Part shown: positions 9,131 to 17,288 of the stretch, piece after piece
How the letters are laid out: each line of letters begins with the position of its first letter
Numbering within the stretch: the first letter of the stretch is position 1
Assembly: GCA_016916535.1 (NCBI GenBank)
Contig: CP070276.1
Coordinates: forward strand, 1,922,001-1,986,000
Direction of reading: 5' to 3'
Origin: Dysgonomonadaceae bacterium zrk40
GTDB taxonomy: Bacteria; Bacteroidota; Bacteroidia; Bacteroidales; Dysgonomonadaceae
Length of the DNA stretch: 64,000 nt
Notes under the pieces: model-generated
Seen by the model: only the letters and a program-made list of their open reading frames with translations
Databases searched by the model: none
Told to the model about the DNA's origin: nothing
Program-made: the position numbers and the translations under genes

Positions 9131-11056
9131 ATGCATTCGGAATTGTTTCGCCAGATACTTCGTGATTACTGGGGGTACGATTCTTTTCGCACTCTCCAGG
9201 AAGAGATCATACAGTCAGTATGGGAAGGTAGAGATACGCTTGGACTGATGCCCACGGGCGGTGGTAAGTCGCTCACATTTCAGGTGCCTGTGATGGCAAT
9301 GCAGGGTATATGCCTGGTAGTCACTCCTCTCATCGCGTTGATGAAGGACCAGGTGGATAACCTGCGTGAGCGTGGTATCAAAGCGGCAGCAGTCTACTCG
9401 GGTATGTCGCGCGATGAAATTATCACCACACTTGAGAATTGCATTTTTGGCGGTTACAAGTTTCTATACGTCTCCCCTGAACGACTCTCTTCCGATATTT
9501 TCATCACCAAACTGCAAGCCATGGATGTTTGTCTGCTGGTGGTAGATGAATCACACTGCATTTCACAATGGGGTTACGACTTCCGCCCCTCCTACCTCAA
9601 GATTGCCGAAATACGAACATTGCTAGAGGGGGTACCGGTGCTGGCGCTTACAGCCACTGCTACACCAGAGGTGGTTGATGACATCCAAGAGAGGCTGCTT
9701 TTCCGGCAAAAGAACCTGTTTAGAACAAGCTTCCTGCGTGAAAACCTTTCTTATGTTGTGCGCACGGTCGACAACAAGGAGGGAGAGCTGTTACACATTT
9801 TGCAAACGGTGGCCGGCAGCGGTATTGTTTATGTGCGGAGTCGTAAACAGACAAAAGAGATTGCCCACAACCTTCAAAAGGCAGGTATCGCAGCCGATTA
9901 TTTTCATGCCGGTCTCCCCCATGAAGAGAAGATCTTGAAACAGAACAGCTGGAAGAACGGTGAACGCCGCGTGATTGTGGCGACGAATGCTTTCGGTATG
10001 GGGATCGACAAGGCTGACGTGCGAACGGTGGTGCATATGGATCTACCCAATTCCCCCGAGGAGTATTTTCAAGAGGCCGGTCGTGCCGGTCGTGACGGAG
10101 AGCGATCGTATGCCGTAATCCTTTACGCGAAAGCTGACAGTATCAAACTGCGAAAACGCATCACTGATGCATTTCCCAAGAGAGAGTTCATTGTGCGGGT
10201 CTATGAAGCACTGGGCAATTACTACCAGGTTGCTGTGGGTGCCGGCTTTGGCAGCGCCTACGATTTCAGTCTGCACGAGTTTTGCATACCGTTCAAATTC
10301 CCTTTCTTGCAGACTCATCATGCACTGAAAATCCTGGAGCTGGCAGGTTACATCGAATACACCGAAGAGATTGACCTTCGGTCACGGGTTCGCTTCCTGA
10401 TCTATCGCGATGAGATGTACACGTTGCAGCTCGAAAGGGATAAGGATGAATTATTGCATACCCTCCTACGCAACTATACCGGTCTTTTCTCCGATGATGT
10501 CTATGTCGATGAATCGTTGCTTGCGGCAAGAACTGGGAAAAGCCGTAGAGAGGTGTGTGAAATGCTGATTGCCCTCTCCCGGATGCGTTATATTCGATAT
10601 ATTCCACAGAAAAAAACTCCTTTCATTATTTTTACTACTTCAAGAGAGGACGCGCAGTTTGTCACAATCTCCCGCACGGTTTATGAAGAAAGGAAAAAGC
10701 GTTTCGAAAAGAGAGTTCTTTCCATGATTGATTATGTGGAAGAAGAGGGTGTTTGCCGAAGCAGGATGCTGCTCATCTATTTCGGCGAGAAAAATCCGAA
10801 AGATTGCGGATATTGCGATGTATGTCTGAGGAGGAATGAGGCAGGTGTGTCCAACTATCTTTTCAGAATGCTGCGGGAGAAGATCCTCGCTCTGCTTCAA
10901 CCGGAACAGGTCCTTAGACTGAACAGCCTGGTGGAGCAGGTAGCCGACACAGAAGGTAATCCAGGGCAGGTAATTGGTGTAATACGTTTCCTGGTCGATT
11001 CAGGTGAACTGGAGCTGCACGACGACCGGATATCACTCCCTGAGGAAGTTGGGTGA
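9131..11056 (+). CDS. recQ: ATP-dependent DNA helicase RecQ
   Basis: A 641-residue RecQ, a 3'-5' superfamily 2 helicase. Walker A is PTGGGKS at about residues 41-47 and Walker B is DESH. The helicase C domain contains NAFGMGIDKADVRTVVH and EYFQEAGRAGRDG. The RecQ-Ct zinc site is formed by cysteines in GVCRSR and CGYCDVC. A winged-helix RQC-type region follows; no clear HRDC domain is visible at the C-terminus, and the protein is about 30 residues longer than E. coli RecQ. The ATG at 9131 is chosen over a TTG at 9125. It follows recJ by 19 bases and ends in a terminator at 11111-11144. Confidence 0.95.
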   Translation: MHSELFRQILRDYWGYDSFRTLQEEIIQSVWEGRDTLGLMPTGGGKSLTFQVPVMAMQGICLVVTPLIALMKDQVDNLRERGIKAAAVYSGMSRDEIITTLENCIFGGYKFLYVSPERLSSDIFITKLQAMDVCLLVVDESHCISQWGYDFRPSYLKIAEIRTLLEGVPVLALTATATPEVVDDIQERLLFRQKNLFRTSFLRENLSYVVRTVDNKEGELLHILQTVAGSGIVYVRSRKQTKEIAHNLQKAGIAADYFHAGLPHEEKILKQNSWKNGERRVIVATNAFGMGIDKADVRTVVHMDLPNSPEEYFQEAGRAGRDGERSYAVILYAKADSIKLRKRITDAFPKREFIVRVYEALGNYYQVAVGAGFGSAYDFSLHEFCIPFKFPFLQTHHALKILELAGYIEYTEEIDLRSRVRFLIYRDEMYTLQLERDKDELLHTLLRNYTGLFSDDVYVDESLLAARTGKSRREVCEMLIALSRMRYIRYIPQKKTPFIIFTTSREDAQFVTISRTVYEERKKRFEKRVLSMIDYVEEEGVCRSRMLLIYFGEKNPKDCGYCDVCLRRNEAGVSNYLFRMLREKILALLQPEQVLRLNSLVEQVADTEGNPGQVIGVIRFLVDSGELELHDDRISLPEEVG

Positions 11057-11110
11057 TTGGTGGTAAGACTCATTCTGTTTTGCCATGCTTCCCTGTGATA
11101 ATAAAAAGAG

Positions 11111-11144
11111 GCTATCTCAATATACAAATGAGATGGCTTTTTTT
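11111..11144 (+). terminator. Rho-independent terminator of recJ-recQ
   Basis: GCTATCTCA (11111-11119) pairs with TGAGATGGC (11129-11137), including one G:T pair, across a 9-base loop. Seven T residues follow. Confidence 0.8.
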
Positions 11145-11228
11145 CATCCCATCCACTAAGAATCGCCTTAGTTGGCTTTTTACTGCGTATCAATTCAGAC
11201 GTAACTGACTCTAATCTGGTTCGAATCT

Positions 11229-11283
11229 ATTAGAACGAGATTAGAACTATATTAGAACCATATTAGAACGAGATTAGAACCAG
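11229..11283 (+). repeat. Five exact-period 11-bp tandem repeats (ATTAGAAC core)
   Basis: Five consecutive 11-base units all share ATTAGAAC and differ only in the last three bases (GAG, TAT, CAT, GAG, CAG). A partial inverted copy (CTCTAATCTGGTT) lies just upstream around 11212. The 11-base period is close to one helical turn, so every TTAGA core faces the same side of the DNA. A weaker relative with the same period lies at 51382-51410. The unit does not fill whole codons and lies in the 766-base gap between recQ and rplM. The function is unknown. Confidence 0.85.
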
Positions 11284-11346
11284 TAACGAAGAAAGTAGGT
11301 TGTTTCTTCCTGAAACAGGGCTACTCAAGCTGAAACGTATAAACAG

Positions 11347-11382
11347 AAAAAGACCGTCTCATGTAATATTATGAGACAGCCT
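11347..11382 (-). terminator. Terminator of tRNA-Arg
   Basis: On the minus strand AGGCTGTCTCAT and ATGAGACGGTCT form a 12-bp stem with two G:T pairs around an 8-base AT loop. A T-rich tract follows. It lies 11 bases beyond the tRNA 3' end. Confidence 0.7.
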
Positions 11383-11393
11383 CTTGGTGATTG

Positions 11394-11467
11394 TGACCCC
11401 GACAGGATTCAAACCTGTAACCTTCTGATCCGTAGTCAGATGCTCTATTCAGTTAAGCTACGGGGCC
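11394..11467 (-). tRNA. tRNA-Arg (anticodon ACG)
   Basis: The 74-base cloverleaf can be read on the minus strand. The acceptor stem is GGCCCCG with CGGGGTC, discriminator A. The anticodon stem TCTGA/TCAGA closes the loop CTACGGA, giving anticodon ACG. The T arm is ACAGG-TTTGAAT-CCTGT. CCA is not encoded. The first base is expected to be edited to inosine to read CGU/CGC/CGA. Confidence 0.95.
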
Positions 11468-11651
11468 CTTATTTGTGGGTGCAAAGATACACTAATTTTG
11501 GAATCTGACAAAAAGTAAACTGAAATTTTTTTCGCACCCTGTGGCTTCTTCTTCTTTTTGCAGAGCCGAGAGTGCTGAACGGTAGTGCGGTAGCTTCCTT
11601 GATTTGGGGATGTGGAATTCACTTCGCAGGTGATAAAAAGGCTTTAAATTG

Positions 11652-11682
11652 TTTGTTAATAAACTGAATTATTGTAACTTTG
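11652..11682 (+). promoter_or_regulatory. Consensus promoter of the rplM operon
   Basis: TTTG (11652-11655), 19 bases, then TAACTTTG (11675-11682): a perfect Bacteroidota -33/-7 match. It implies a leader of about 130 bases before the rplM GTG. The leader is AT-rich with no obvious strong hairpin. Between the tRNA and this promoter I see nothing else. Confidence 0.75.
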
Positions 11683-11822
11683 CAGTCCGATTATTAGTTT
11701 TTATCAATTAAAAGTTTGATTTATAGCTTCTTATTTGCCTATTTATGTCCCTTAGCAAGACAAAATTTAAGCAAGATAAATCGACTTCTCAATTATTTAC
11801 GAATTAAAAAACTAACAACACA

Positions 11823-12278
11823 GTGGACACACTAAGTTATAAAACGATTTCTGTGAATAAGGAAACAGCACAGAAAGAATGGGTTGAGATTGATGCTGCC
11901 GGGCAACCCCTGGGTCGTCTTTGTTCAAAAGTAGCCAAGCTGCTGAGAGGGAAATACAAAGCCAGCTTCACACCGCACGTCGATTGCGGAGATAATGTGA
12001 TCATCCTGAATGCCGATAAGGTACAACTGTCGGGCAACAAGTGGAACGATCGCATCTACTATCGCTACTCGGGATATCCCGGTGGTCAGCGTGAGTTCAC
12101 TCCAGCCGAACTGATGGCTAAGAGCCCGGAGAAGCTGTTCCGCAAAGTGGTGAAGGGTATGTTGCCAAAGAACAAGCTGGGTGATGCCATCCTGCTGAAC
12201 ATGCATGTATATGCCGGCACTGAGCACCCCCACCAGGCACAGAAGCCAAAGAAACTGGATATTAATACGCTAAAATAA
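11823..12278 (+). CDS. rplM: 50S ribosomal protein L13
   Basis: A 151-residue L13 (uL13), a large-subunit rRNA-binding protein needed early in 50S assembly. The motifs AGQPLGRLCSKVAKLLRGKYKASFTPHVDCGD and YSGYPGGQRE are diagnostic. The start is a GTG at 11823. The sequence it encodes (MDTLSYKTIS) equals the N-terminus I remember for Bacteroides L13, so GTG is the true start rather than a downstream ATG. rpsI follows after 5 bases, the almost universal rplM-rpsI pair. Confidence 0.97.
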   Translation: MDTLSYKTISVNKETAQKEWVEIDAAGQPLGRLCSKVAKLLRGKYKASFTPHVDCGDNVIILNADKVQLSGNKWNDRIYYRYSGYPGGQREFTPAELMAKSPEKLFRKVVKGMLPKNKLGDAILLNMHVYAGTEHPHQAQKPKKLDINTLK

Positions 12279-12283
12279 AAGAG

Positions 12284-12670
12284 ATGGAAGCAGTAAATGC
12301 AATAGGAAGACGCAAAGCAGCGGTAGCTCGTGTATATCTGACCGAGGGCAGCGGCAAAATTGTGATCAATAAACGCGATCTGGAAAATTATTTCCCCTCT
12401 TCTATCCTTCAGTTCGTGGTGAAGCAACCATTGAATACGTTGAATGTATTGGAAAAATACGATATCCGTATCAACCTTGATGGTGGTGGGTACAAGGGAC
12501 AGTCGGAGGCAGCCCGTCTGGGTATCGCCCGTGCCCTGGTAAAGATCAACCCGGATGACAAGGCAGCACTGAGAGCAGAAGGGTTCATGACACGCGACCC
12601 ACGCGTGGTGGAACGCAAGAAGCCGGGTCAGCCCAAGGCAAGGAAGAGATTCCAGTTCTCCAAACGTTAA
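12284..12670 (+). CDS. rpsI: 30S ribosomal protein S9
   Basis: A 128-residue S9 (uS9). The conserved core NAIGRRKAAVARVYLTEGSGKIVIN leads the protein, and the tail RKKPGQPKARKRFQFSKR places the terminal Lys-Arg that contacts P-site tRNA. It is translationally coupled to rplM, 5 bases downstream. A 199-base spacer with a hairpin separates it from rpsB, so the four translation genes may be one operon or two. Confidence 0.97.
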   Translation: MEAVNAIGRRKAAVARVYLTEGSGKIVINKRDLENYFPSSILQFVVKQPLNTLNVLEKYDIRINLDGGGYKGQSEAARLGIARALVKINPDDKAALRAEGFMTRDPRVVERKKPGQPKARKRFQFSKR

Positions 12671-12688
12671 ACTTATCGGAATCGGCCC

Positions 12689-12713
12689 CTTCAATCACCT
12701 TGTGTGGTTGAAG
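12689..12713 (+). promoter_or_regulatory. Hairpin in the rpsI-rpsB spacer
   Basis: CTTCAATCAC (12689-12698) pairs with GTGGTTGAAG (12704-12713) around CTTGT; the 10-bp stem contains one T:G pair. No T-run follows, so it is not a simple terminator. It could be part of an autoregulatory leader of rpsB or an RNA-processing signal; this is inference. Confidence 0.4.
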
Positions 12714-12869
12714 AGTTCGATTACTCCAATAATGCAGCCAACAGGCAGCAACGTTTAGTATCTAAACCGCAAGGACATTTTCCGATGTGTGACTATCCTC
12801 CACCAGGATCTTTTACCTTACGGTTCGGTTAAGAAAAAGAAAGTAAACGAATCAATCAACAAACAAAAC

Positions 12870-13727
12870 ATGGCAAAATTAGAATTTGACCAATTGCTGG
12901 AGACCGGAGCGCACTTCGGTCACCTCAAAAGAAAGTGGAACCCTGCGATGGCTCCCTACATTTTCATGGAGCGAAATGGTATCCACATCATCGACCTCTA
13001 CAAGACAATCGCCAAAGCCGAAGAAGCTGCTGGCGCTCTGAAACAGATCGCAAAATCGGGCAAGAAAATCTTGTTCGTGGCTACCAAGAAACAGGCAAAG
13101 CCGGTAATCGAAGAAAAAGCGCAGAGCGTGAACATGCCCTACGTGATTGAACGCTGGCCGGGTGGAATGCTGACCAACTTCCCCACTATTCGCAAGGCAG
13201 TGAAGAAGATGAGCAACATCGACAAGATGATAAAGGATGGAACCTTCGACACCCTCTCAAAACGTGAGAAATTGCAGGTGACTCGTCAACGTGCCAAATT
13301 GGAGAAGAACCTTGGTTCAATCCAGGATTTGACCCGTCTACCCTCTGCCATTTTTGTGGTGGATGTGATGAAGGAACAGATTGCCGTAAAGGAGGCTGAA
13401 AAGTTGGGTATTCCGGTCTTTGGTATCGTTGACACCAACTCCGATCCTTCAAACATTGATTTTGTGATTCCTGCCAACGATGATGCAGCGAAAGCAGTTG
13501 ATATGATCATGGGTTATATCTGCAACGAGATTAAGGAAGGTCTTGATGAACGCAAGGTTGAGAAGGCTGATGCCGCAGCTGCAGAAGAGCAGGACGAGGA
13601 AGCACCACAGCGTCGCGAGCGCAAATCGAAAGCAGCCAAAAAAGAGCGGGTGAAGAAAGAAGATACCGAAGCGATGAAGGCAGCTGTTGTGAGCAAGTTT
13701 TCCAAGGATGCTGAGGTAGACGAATAA
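12870..13727 (+). CDS. rpsB: 30S ribosomal protein S2
   Basis: A 285-residue S2 (uS2), which binds late to the 30S near the S1/S21 region and the anti-Shine-Dalgarno end. The start is the ATG at 12870 (MAKLEFDQLLETGAHFGHLKRKWNP); the frame is open upstream but that part is not S2-like. The sequences FVATKKQAK, ERWPGGMLTNF and GIVDTNSDP are conserved. After about residue 230 there is a Lys/Glu-rich tail (EEAPQRRERKSKAAKKER), a common Bacteroidota extension of S2. tsf follows after 31 bases, the standard rpsB-tsf pair. Confidence 0.97.
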   Translation: MAKLEFDQLLETGAHFGHLKRKWNPAMAPYIFMERNGIHIIDLYKTIAKAEEAAGALKQIAKSGKKILFVATKKQAKPVIEEKAQSVNMPYVIERWPGGMLTNFPTIRKAVKKMSNIDKMIKDGTFDTLSKREKLQVTRQRAKLEKNLGSIQDLTRLPSAIFVVDVMKEQIAVKEAEKLGIPVFGIVDTNSDPSNIDFVIPANDDAAKAVDMIMGYICNEIKEGLDERKVEKADAAAAEEQDEEAPQRRERKSKAAKKERVKKEDTEAMKAAVVSKFSKDAEVDE

Positions 13728-13758
13728 TCCTAAAACAACAATAACGAAACATAAGAAT

Positions 13759-14580
13759 ATGGCAGTAACAATGGCAGATATCCAGCATTTACGCAAGATG
13801 ACCGGTGCGGGAATGATGGATTGCAAGAATGCACTGAACGAAGCGGACGGTGATTTCGACAAGGCAATGGAGATTATCCGTAAGAAAGGACAAGCAGTAG
13901 CCGCTAAACGTGAGGACCGTGAGGCATCCGAAGGATGTGTGCTGGCCGCCACCGACGGCAATTTTGCAGCAGTAGTAGCACTGCAGTGCGAAACTGACTT
14001 TGTGGCGAAAAATGAGGAGTTTGTAGCCCTCACTCGTCAGATCCTTGATGCGGCAATTGCCCACAAGCCTGAAACACTCGATGAGTTGTTGGCACTGGAA
14101 CTTTCCAACGGCAGCGTGTCACAGCTGATTACCGACAAGATTGGAGCTACCGGTGAAAAGATGGAACTGGGATTCTATGAGCATCTCACTGCTCCCTATG
14201 TCACTTCCTACATTCACATGGGAAATAAGCTGGCTACGATTGTTGGTTTCAACAAGGTCGTTGCCGATGAACAGGTGGCACGCGACGTTGCCATGCAAGT
14301 CGCAGCCATGAATCCCATCGCAGTGACTCCGGAAGGAATCCCTGCGGAGGTGAAGGAGAAGGAGTTGGAGATTGCCCGTGAGAAAGCACGTGAAGCCGGC
14401 AAGCCGGAAAACCTGCTTGACAGGATTGCAGAAGGTTCACTTCAGAAGTTCTATAAGGAGTCAACCCTTCTTCAGCAGGAGTATGTGAAGGATGGTAAGA
14501 AAACCATCGAACAGTTCCTGAAAGAGAATGACAAAGAGCTCTCCGTGACTATGTTCAAGCGTGTTACGCTGAACGTGTGA
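13759..14580 (+). CDS. tsf: Translation elongation factor Ts
   Basis: A 273-residue EF-Ts, the nucleotide-exchange factor for EF-Tu. The N-terminal UBA-like module is VTMADIQHLRKMTGAGMMDCKNALNEADGD. It is followed by the EF-Tu contact motif and core (LQCETDFVAKNEEF) and the central HMGNKLATIV region. The C-terminal part has ENLLDRIAEGSLQKFYKE. Its length agrees with other short Bacteroidales EF-Ts proteins. A strong terminator at 14608-14643 ends the block. Confidence 0.97.
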   Translation: MAVTMADIQHLRKMTGAGMMDCKNALNEADGDFDKAMEIIRKKGQAVAAKREDREASEGCVLAATDGNFAAVVALQCETDFVAKNEEFVALTRQILDAAIAHKPETLDELLALELSNGSVSQLITDKIGATGEKMELGFYEHLTAPYVTSYIHMGNKLATIVGFNKVVADEQVARDVAMQVAAMNPIAVTPEGIPAEVKEKELEIAREKAREAGKPENLLDRIAEGSLQKFYKESTLLQQEYVKDGKKTIEQFLKENDKELSVTMFKRVTLNV

Positions 14581-14607
14581 TCTGGTAGACAAAGAATGAT
14601 AATTAAA

Positions 14608-14643
14608 AAACGCTACGGGGTTAATCCCCTGAGCGTTTTTTTT
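14608..14643 (+). terminator. Terminator of the rpsB-tsf block
   Basis: The stem AAACGCT-ACGGGG with CCCCT-GAGCGTTT around TTAAT is followed by a run of T. The A-tract on the other side makes it potentially bidirectional, serving the convergent PPTase gene too. Confidence 0.85.
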
Positions 14644-14697
14644 ATTCCCGATCTACGGTTCTGGAGTTGGTAGCATGCGGATGTAAACAACTTAATC

Positions 14698-15339
14698 TCA
14701 TCCGGTAGTCCAGGTAAGAACATAGCGCGGATGCACCTCGTAGCGGATGGTGAAGGAGCGGGGAGTGGCAGACTTGGTTTCGGTGGCATGCATTTCCCCC
14801 TTTTCTGCGGGGATAAAGGGGATAATGTGGAGGTGCTCCCTGAAGTCAATCCCCTGTAAACCGATCAGTTTAAAGAGACTCTCTTTTGCCGACCAGTGGA
14901 GCAATTGGTGCACAGTTTTCTGTTTTGGATCAATGTATTCCTTTTCAGCGATGAACTTATCGGCAATACGTGCTACCCTCTCGGTATGTGTCTCGATATC
15001 TATTCCCACTGGTGCCTTGGTAGATAGTAACATCGCCGCATAATCTCGCGTGTGAGAGATGCTGATAAGCCATTTTTCATCTTCCAGGTATGGACTTCCG
15101 TTCTGTCTGTTGAAAATCATCTTCTCCTCTCCCAGAAGTTGAAAAAGCATCATCCTTGTGGAGAGCCATTCAATGGAGCGTCTCTCAGAACGAACTTTCT
15201 CCAGATAACGATCTGCTTCGTTTCGCAATGTTGCCGGGAATTGAGTCAACAGTTCTTCCCTGGACTCTGTCATTTCCCAGACGCCCAGTAATACTCCTGA
15301 CTGAATATATTCCTTCCTGATTAACATCTCACTTTTCAA
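14698..15339 (-). CDS. 4'-phosphopantetheinyl transferase superfamily protein
   Basis: A 213-residue Sfp-type phosphopantetheinyl transferase. Family motifs are SISHTRDYAAM, then GIDIET (the magnesium-binding acidic pair) and WSAKESLFKLIG. Such enzymes transfer the phosphopantetheine arm of CoA to a serine of acyl or peptidyl carrier proteins. No carrier protein, polyketide or peptide synthetase genes are nearby, so the target is probably the housekeeping ACP or an unlinked aryl-polyene or lipid system. It lies 25 bases downstream of gldE on the same strand and is probably co-transcribed. Confidence 0.85.
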   Translation of the reverse strand: MKSEMLIRKEYIQSGVLLGVWEMTESREELLTQFPATLRNEADRYLEKVRSERRSIEWLSTRMMLFQLLGEEKMIFNRQNGSPYLEDEKWLISISHTRDYAAMLLSTKAPVGIDIETHTERVARIADKFIAEKEYIDPKQKTVHQLLHWSAKESLFKLIGLQGIDFREHLHIIPFIPAEKGEMHATETKSATPRSFTIRYEVHPRYVLTWTTG

Positions 15340-15364
15340 GTTTTGAGTGTTGCGTTGCTGCGGA

Positions 15365-16696
15365 CTATTCTTTCTTCGTTCTGCCGGGTGGAATGTATCG
15401 CACCTTTGTGATCCGTTTCTTGCTCATCTCTTCTGCTACAAAATGATGGCCACGGTAGGATAAACTCTCCTTTCTTTTGGGAAAATCACCTTTCAGCTCC
15501 AGCAACAACCCAGCAAGTGTATCGGCTTGTTCCTGCATCAACTCAAAATCTCTTTCAGGGAGGCTGGTGATGCGGATGAACTCCTCCAATGGTGTTTTTC
15601 CTTCAAAGAGAAAGGAGCCGTCGGGACTCATGGTATAGAAGGGTTGCTCTTCATCATATTCGTCACTGATATCACCCACGATCTCTTCGAGGATGTCCTC
15701 CATGGTGACCAGTCCGGCGGTACCTCCATATTCATCCACCACGATGGCCATATGGTTCTTGTGGGCCCGAAACTCCTCCAGAAGGTCATCGATCCGTTTT
15801 GTTGTCGGCACGAAGTAGGCCGGGCGGATGAGAGACTGCCACTTGAAGTTGCCTGTCTTGCTTAGATGCGGCAACAGGTCTTTCACATACAGGATTCCTT
15901 TGATGGTGTCAGCATTTTCATCATAGACCGGGATACGTGAAAAACCGGCATCTACGATGAAATGTATCACCTCGCGGAAGGGGGTGCGCATTTCGAGAGC
16001 CACCATATTGGTGCGAGAAACAAAGATATCACCCACCATCTTGTCTCGGAAACGAATGATCCCTTCCAACAACTCTTTCTCCTGTTCCCCCCTTGCCTCG
16101 TCAGAGGTGATCCCCAATGCCTTTGAGAGCTCATCAACCGATATCTCATGTCTGTTTTGTGTGTGGGAAGGTATCAGCATAGAGCCTACTCTCACCATCA
16201 CGCCCGACAGTGGAGACATCAATAGGTCGATCCATCCGATAATCTTAGCGTTCTTCTCGCTGAAGCGTAGAGGATGATATGTTGCTGTCGTCCTCGGTAG
16301 GAAATAGATGAAGATGATTATCACGGCAAAGGCGATGGCGGAACGCATCAATAACATTTCACCACTAACCAATGCAAAATAATCATTTTTCCATGGCAGG
16401 GTAATGATCAGTAGGGCCACGATGAGGTTGAGCAGGTGATTGGTGAGACTTACGGAGGTAAGAACACGCTCAGGATTGCTCAGCAGTTTTGAGAGTCGAA
16501 CCTTTGAGGGTATCTGTGAGGTATGCAACTCCTGAGCATCATCTGTACTGATTCGTTGAAAAGCGCTTTCGAAGGCGGAAATGAGAGCATTGAGCAGAAT
16601 CAGCAACAACAGTAGAATGAGAAAAAATAGCTTGATAGCTACCGGGTTGTTGACCAGGAGCAGGTGAGTTAATTGCGATAAAGGGTCAGGGTCCAA
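15365..16696 (-). CDS. gldE: Gliding motility-associated protein GldE, HlyC/CorC type
   Basis: A 443-residue membrane protein with a DUF21/CNNM transmembrane region (about residues 20-185), a pair of CBS domains (about 210-330, including RTNMVALEMRTPFREVIHFIVDAGFSRIPVYDE and IDDLLEEFRAHKNHMAIVVDEYGGTAGLVTMEDILEEIVGDI) and a C-terminal CorC/HlyC domain. The family contains Mg/Co efflux-type transporters. The order mutY-ssb-gldE is the conserved Bacteroidota arrangement around gldE, which supports the GldE name. gldD, usually next in gliding species, is absent and a PPTase occupies its place. Residue boundaries are estimates. Confidence 0.88.
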   Translation of the reverse strand: MDPDPLSQLTHLLLVNNPVAIKLFFLILLLLLILLNALISAFESAFQRISTDDAQELHTSQIPSKVRLSKLLSNPERVLTSVSLTNHLLNLIVALLIITLPWKNDYFALVSGEMLLMRSAIAFAVIIIFIYFLPRTTATYHPLRFSEKNAKIIGWIDLLMSPLSGVMVRVGSMLIPSHTQNRHEISVDELSKALGITSDEARGEQEKELLEGIIRFRDKMVGDIFVSRTNMVALEMRTPFREVIHFIVDAGFSRIPVYDENADTIKGILYVKDLLPHLSKTGNFKWQSLIRPAYFVPTTKRIDDLLEEFRAHKNHMAIVVDEYGGTAGLVTMEDILEEIVGDISDEYDEEQPFYTMSPDGSFLFEGKTPLEEFIRITSLPERDFELMQEQADTLAGLLLELKGDFPKRKESLSYRGHHFVAEEMSKKRITKVRYIPPGRTKKE

Positions 16697-16792
16697 TTGG
16701 CAAAAGTTTAAATGAACAAGGAGAATGTTTCCACCATTTTTATTGATATCTCAACAGCGCAAACATTCTCCTGCAAAAATACGATCTTTTAA

Positions 16793-17236
16793 TTAAAACG
16801 GCAAATCATCCTCTTCCGACCCATTGTCGGGGATGTCGGGTGTTTCTACATTTTCGTGAAAATCACGCCCGTTTCCACCGTTTTCTCTTAACTGTTCTTC
16901 CGATTTACGGCTCAGCAGCTCCAGACTGTCTGCAACCACTTCGGTGACATACCTTTTGACTCCGTTCTGGTCGTCGTATGACCGTGAACGGATTTTTCCC
17001 TCCACGTAGAGCATAGTTCCCTTCTTGACAAATCTCTCGGCAATCTGGGCCAATCCTCTCCAGCAAACAATGTTGTGCCATTCGGTACGTTCCGGTACCT
17101 GTGTGCCTCCTGACGTGGTAAAGCCTCTTTCACTGGTTGCCAGTGTAAAGTTTGCCTTGGCCACATCATTGTCAAAATACTTCATCTCGGGATCGCGTCC
17201 CACATTTCCAATCAGGATAACTTTGTTTACCGACAT
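16793..17236 (-). CDS. ssb: Single-stranded DNA-binding protein
   Basis: A 147-residue SSB with an N-terminal OB fold (MSVNKVILIGNVGRDPEMKYF, then TEWHNIVCWRGLAQIAERFVKKG and YVEGKIRSRSYDDQNGVKRY). The linker is acidic and asparagine/glycine-rich. The C-terminal tip EEDDLPF is the canonical docking peptide for PriA, RecQ, RecJ, Exo I and others; priA, recQ and recJ are all in this window. It is placed between mutY and gldE as in other Bacteroidota. Confidence 0.96.
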   Translation of the reverse strand: MSVNKVILIGNVGRDPEMKYFDNDVAKANFTLATSERGFTTSGGTQVPERTEWHNIVCWRGLAQIAERFVKKGTMLYVEGKIRSRSYDDQNGVKRYVTEVVADSLELLSRKSEEQLRENGGNGRDFHENVETPDIPDNGSEEDDLPF

Positions 17237-17288
17237 AACTGAATTTTTTTATAGGGTTAAAGAATAGTGTTACGCTAGTGAGGCAAAT

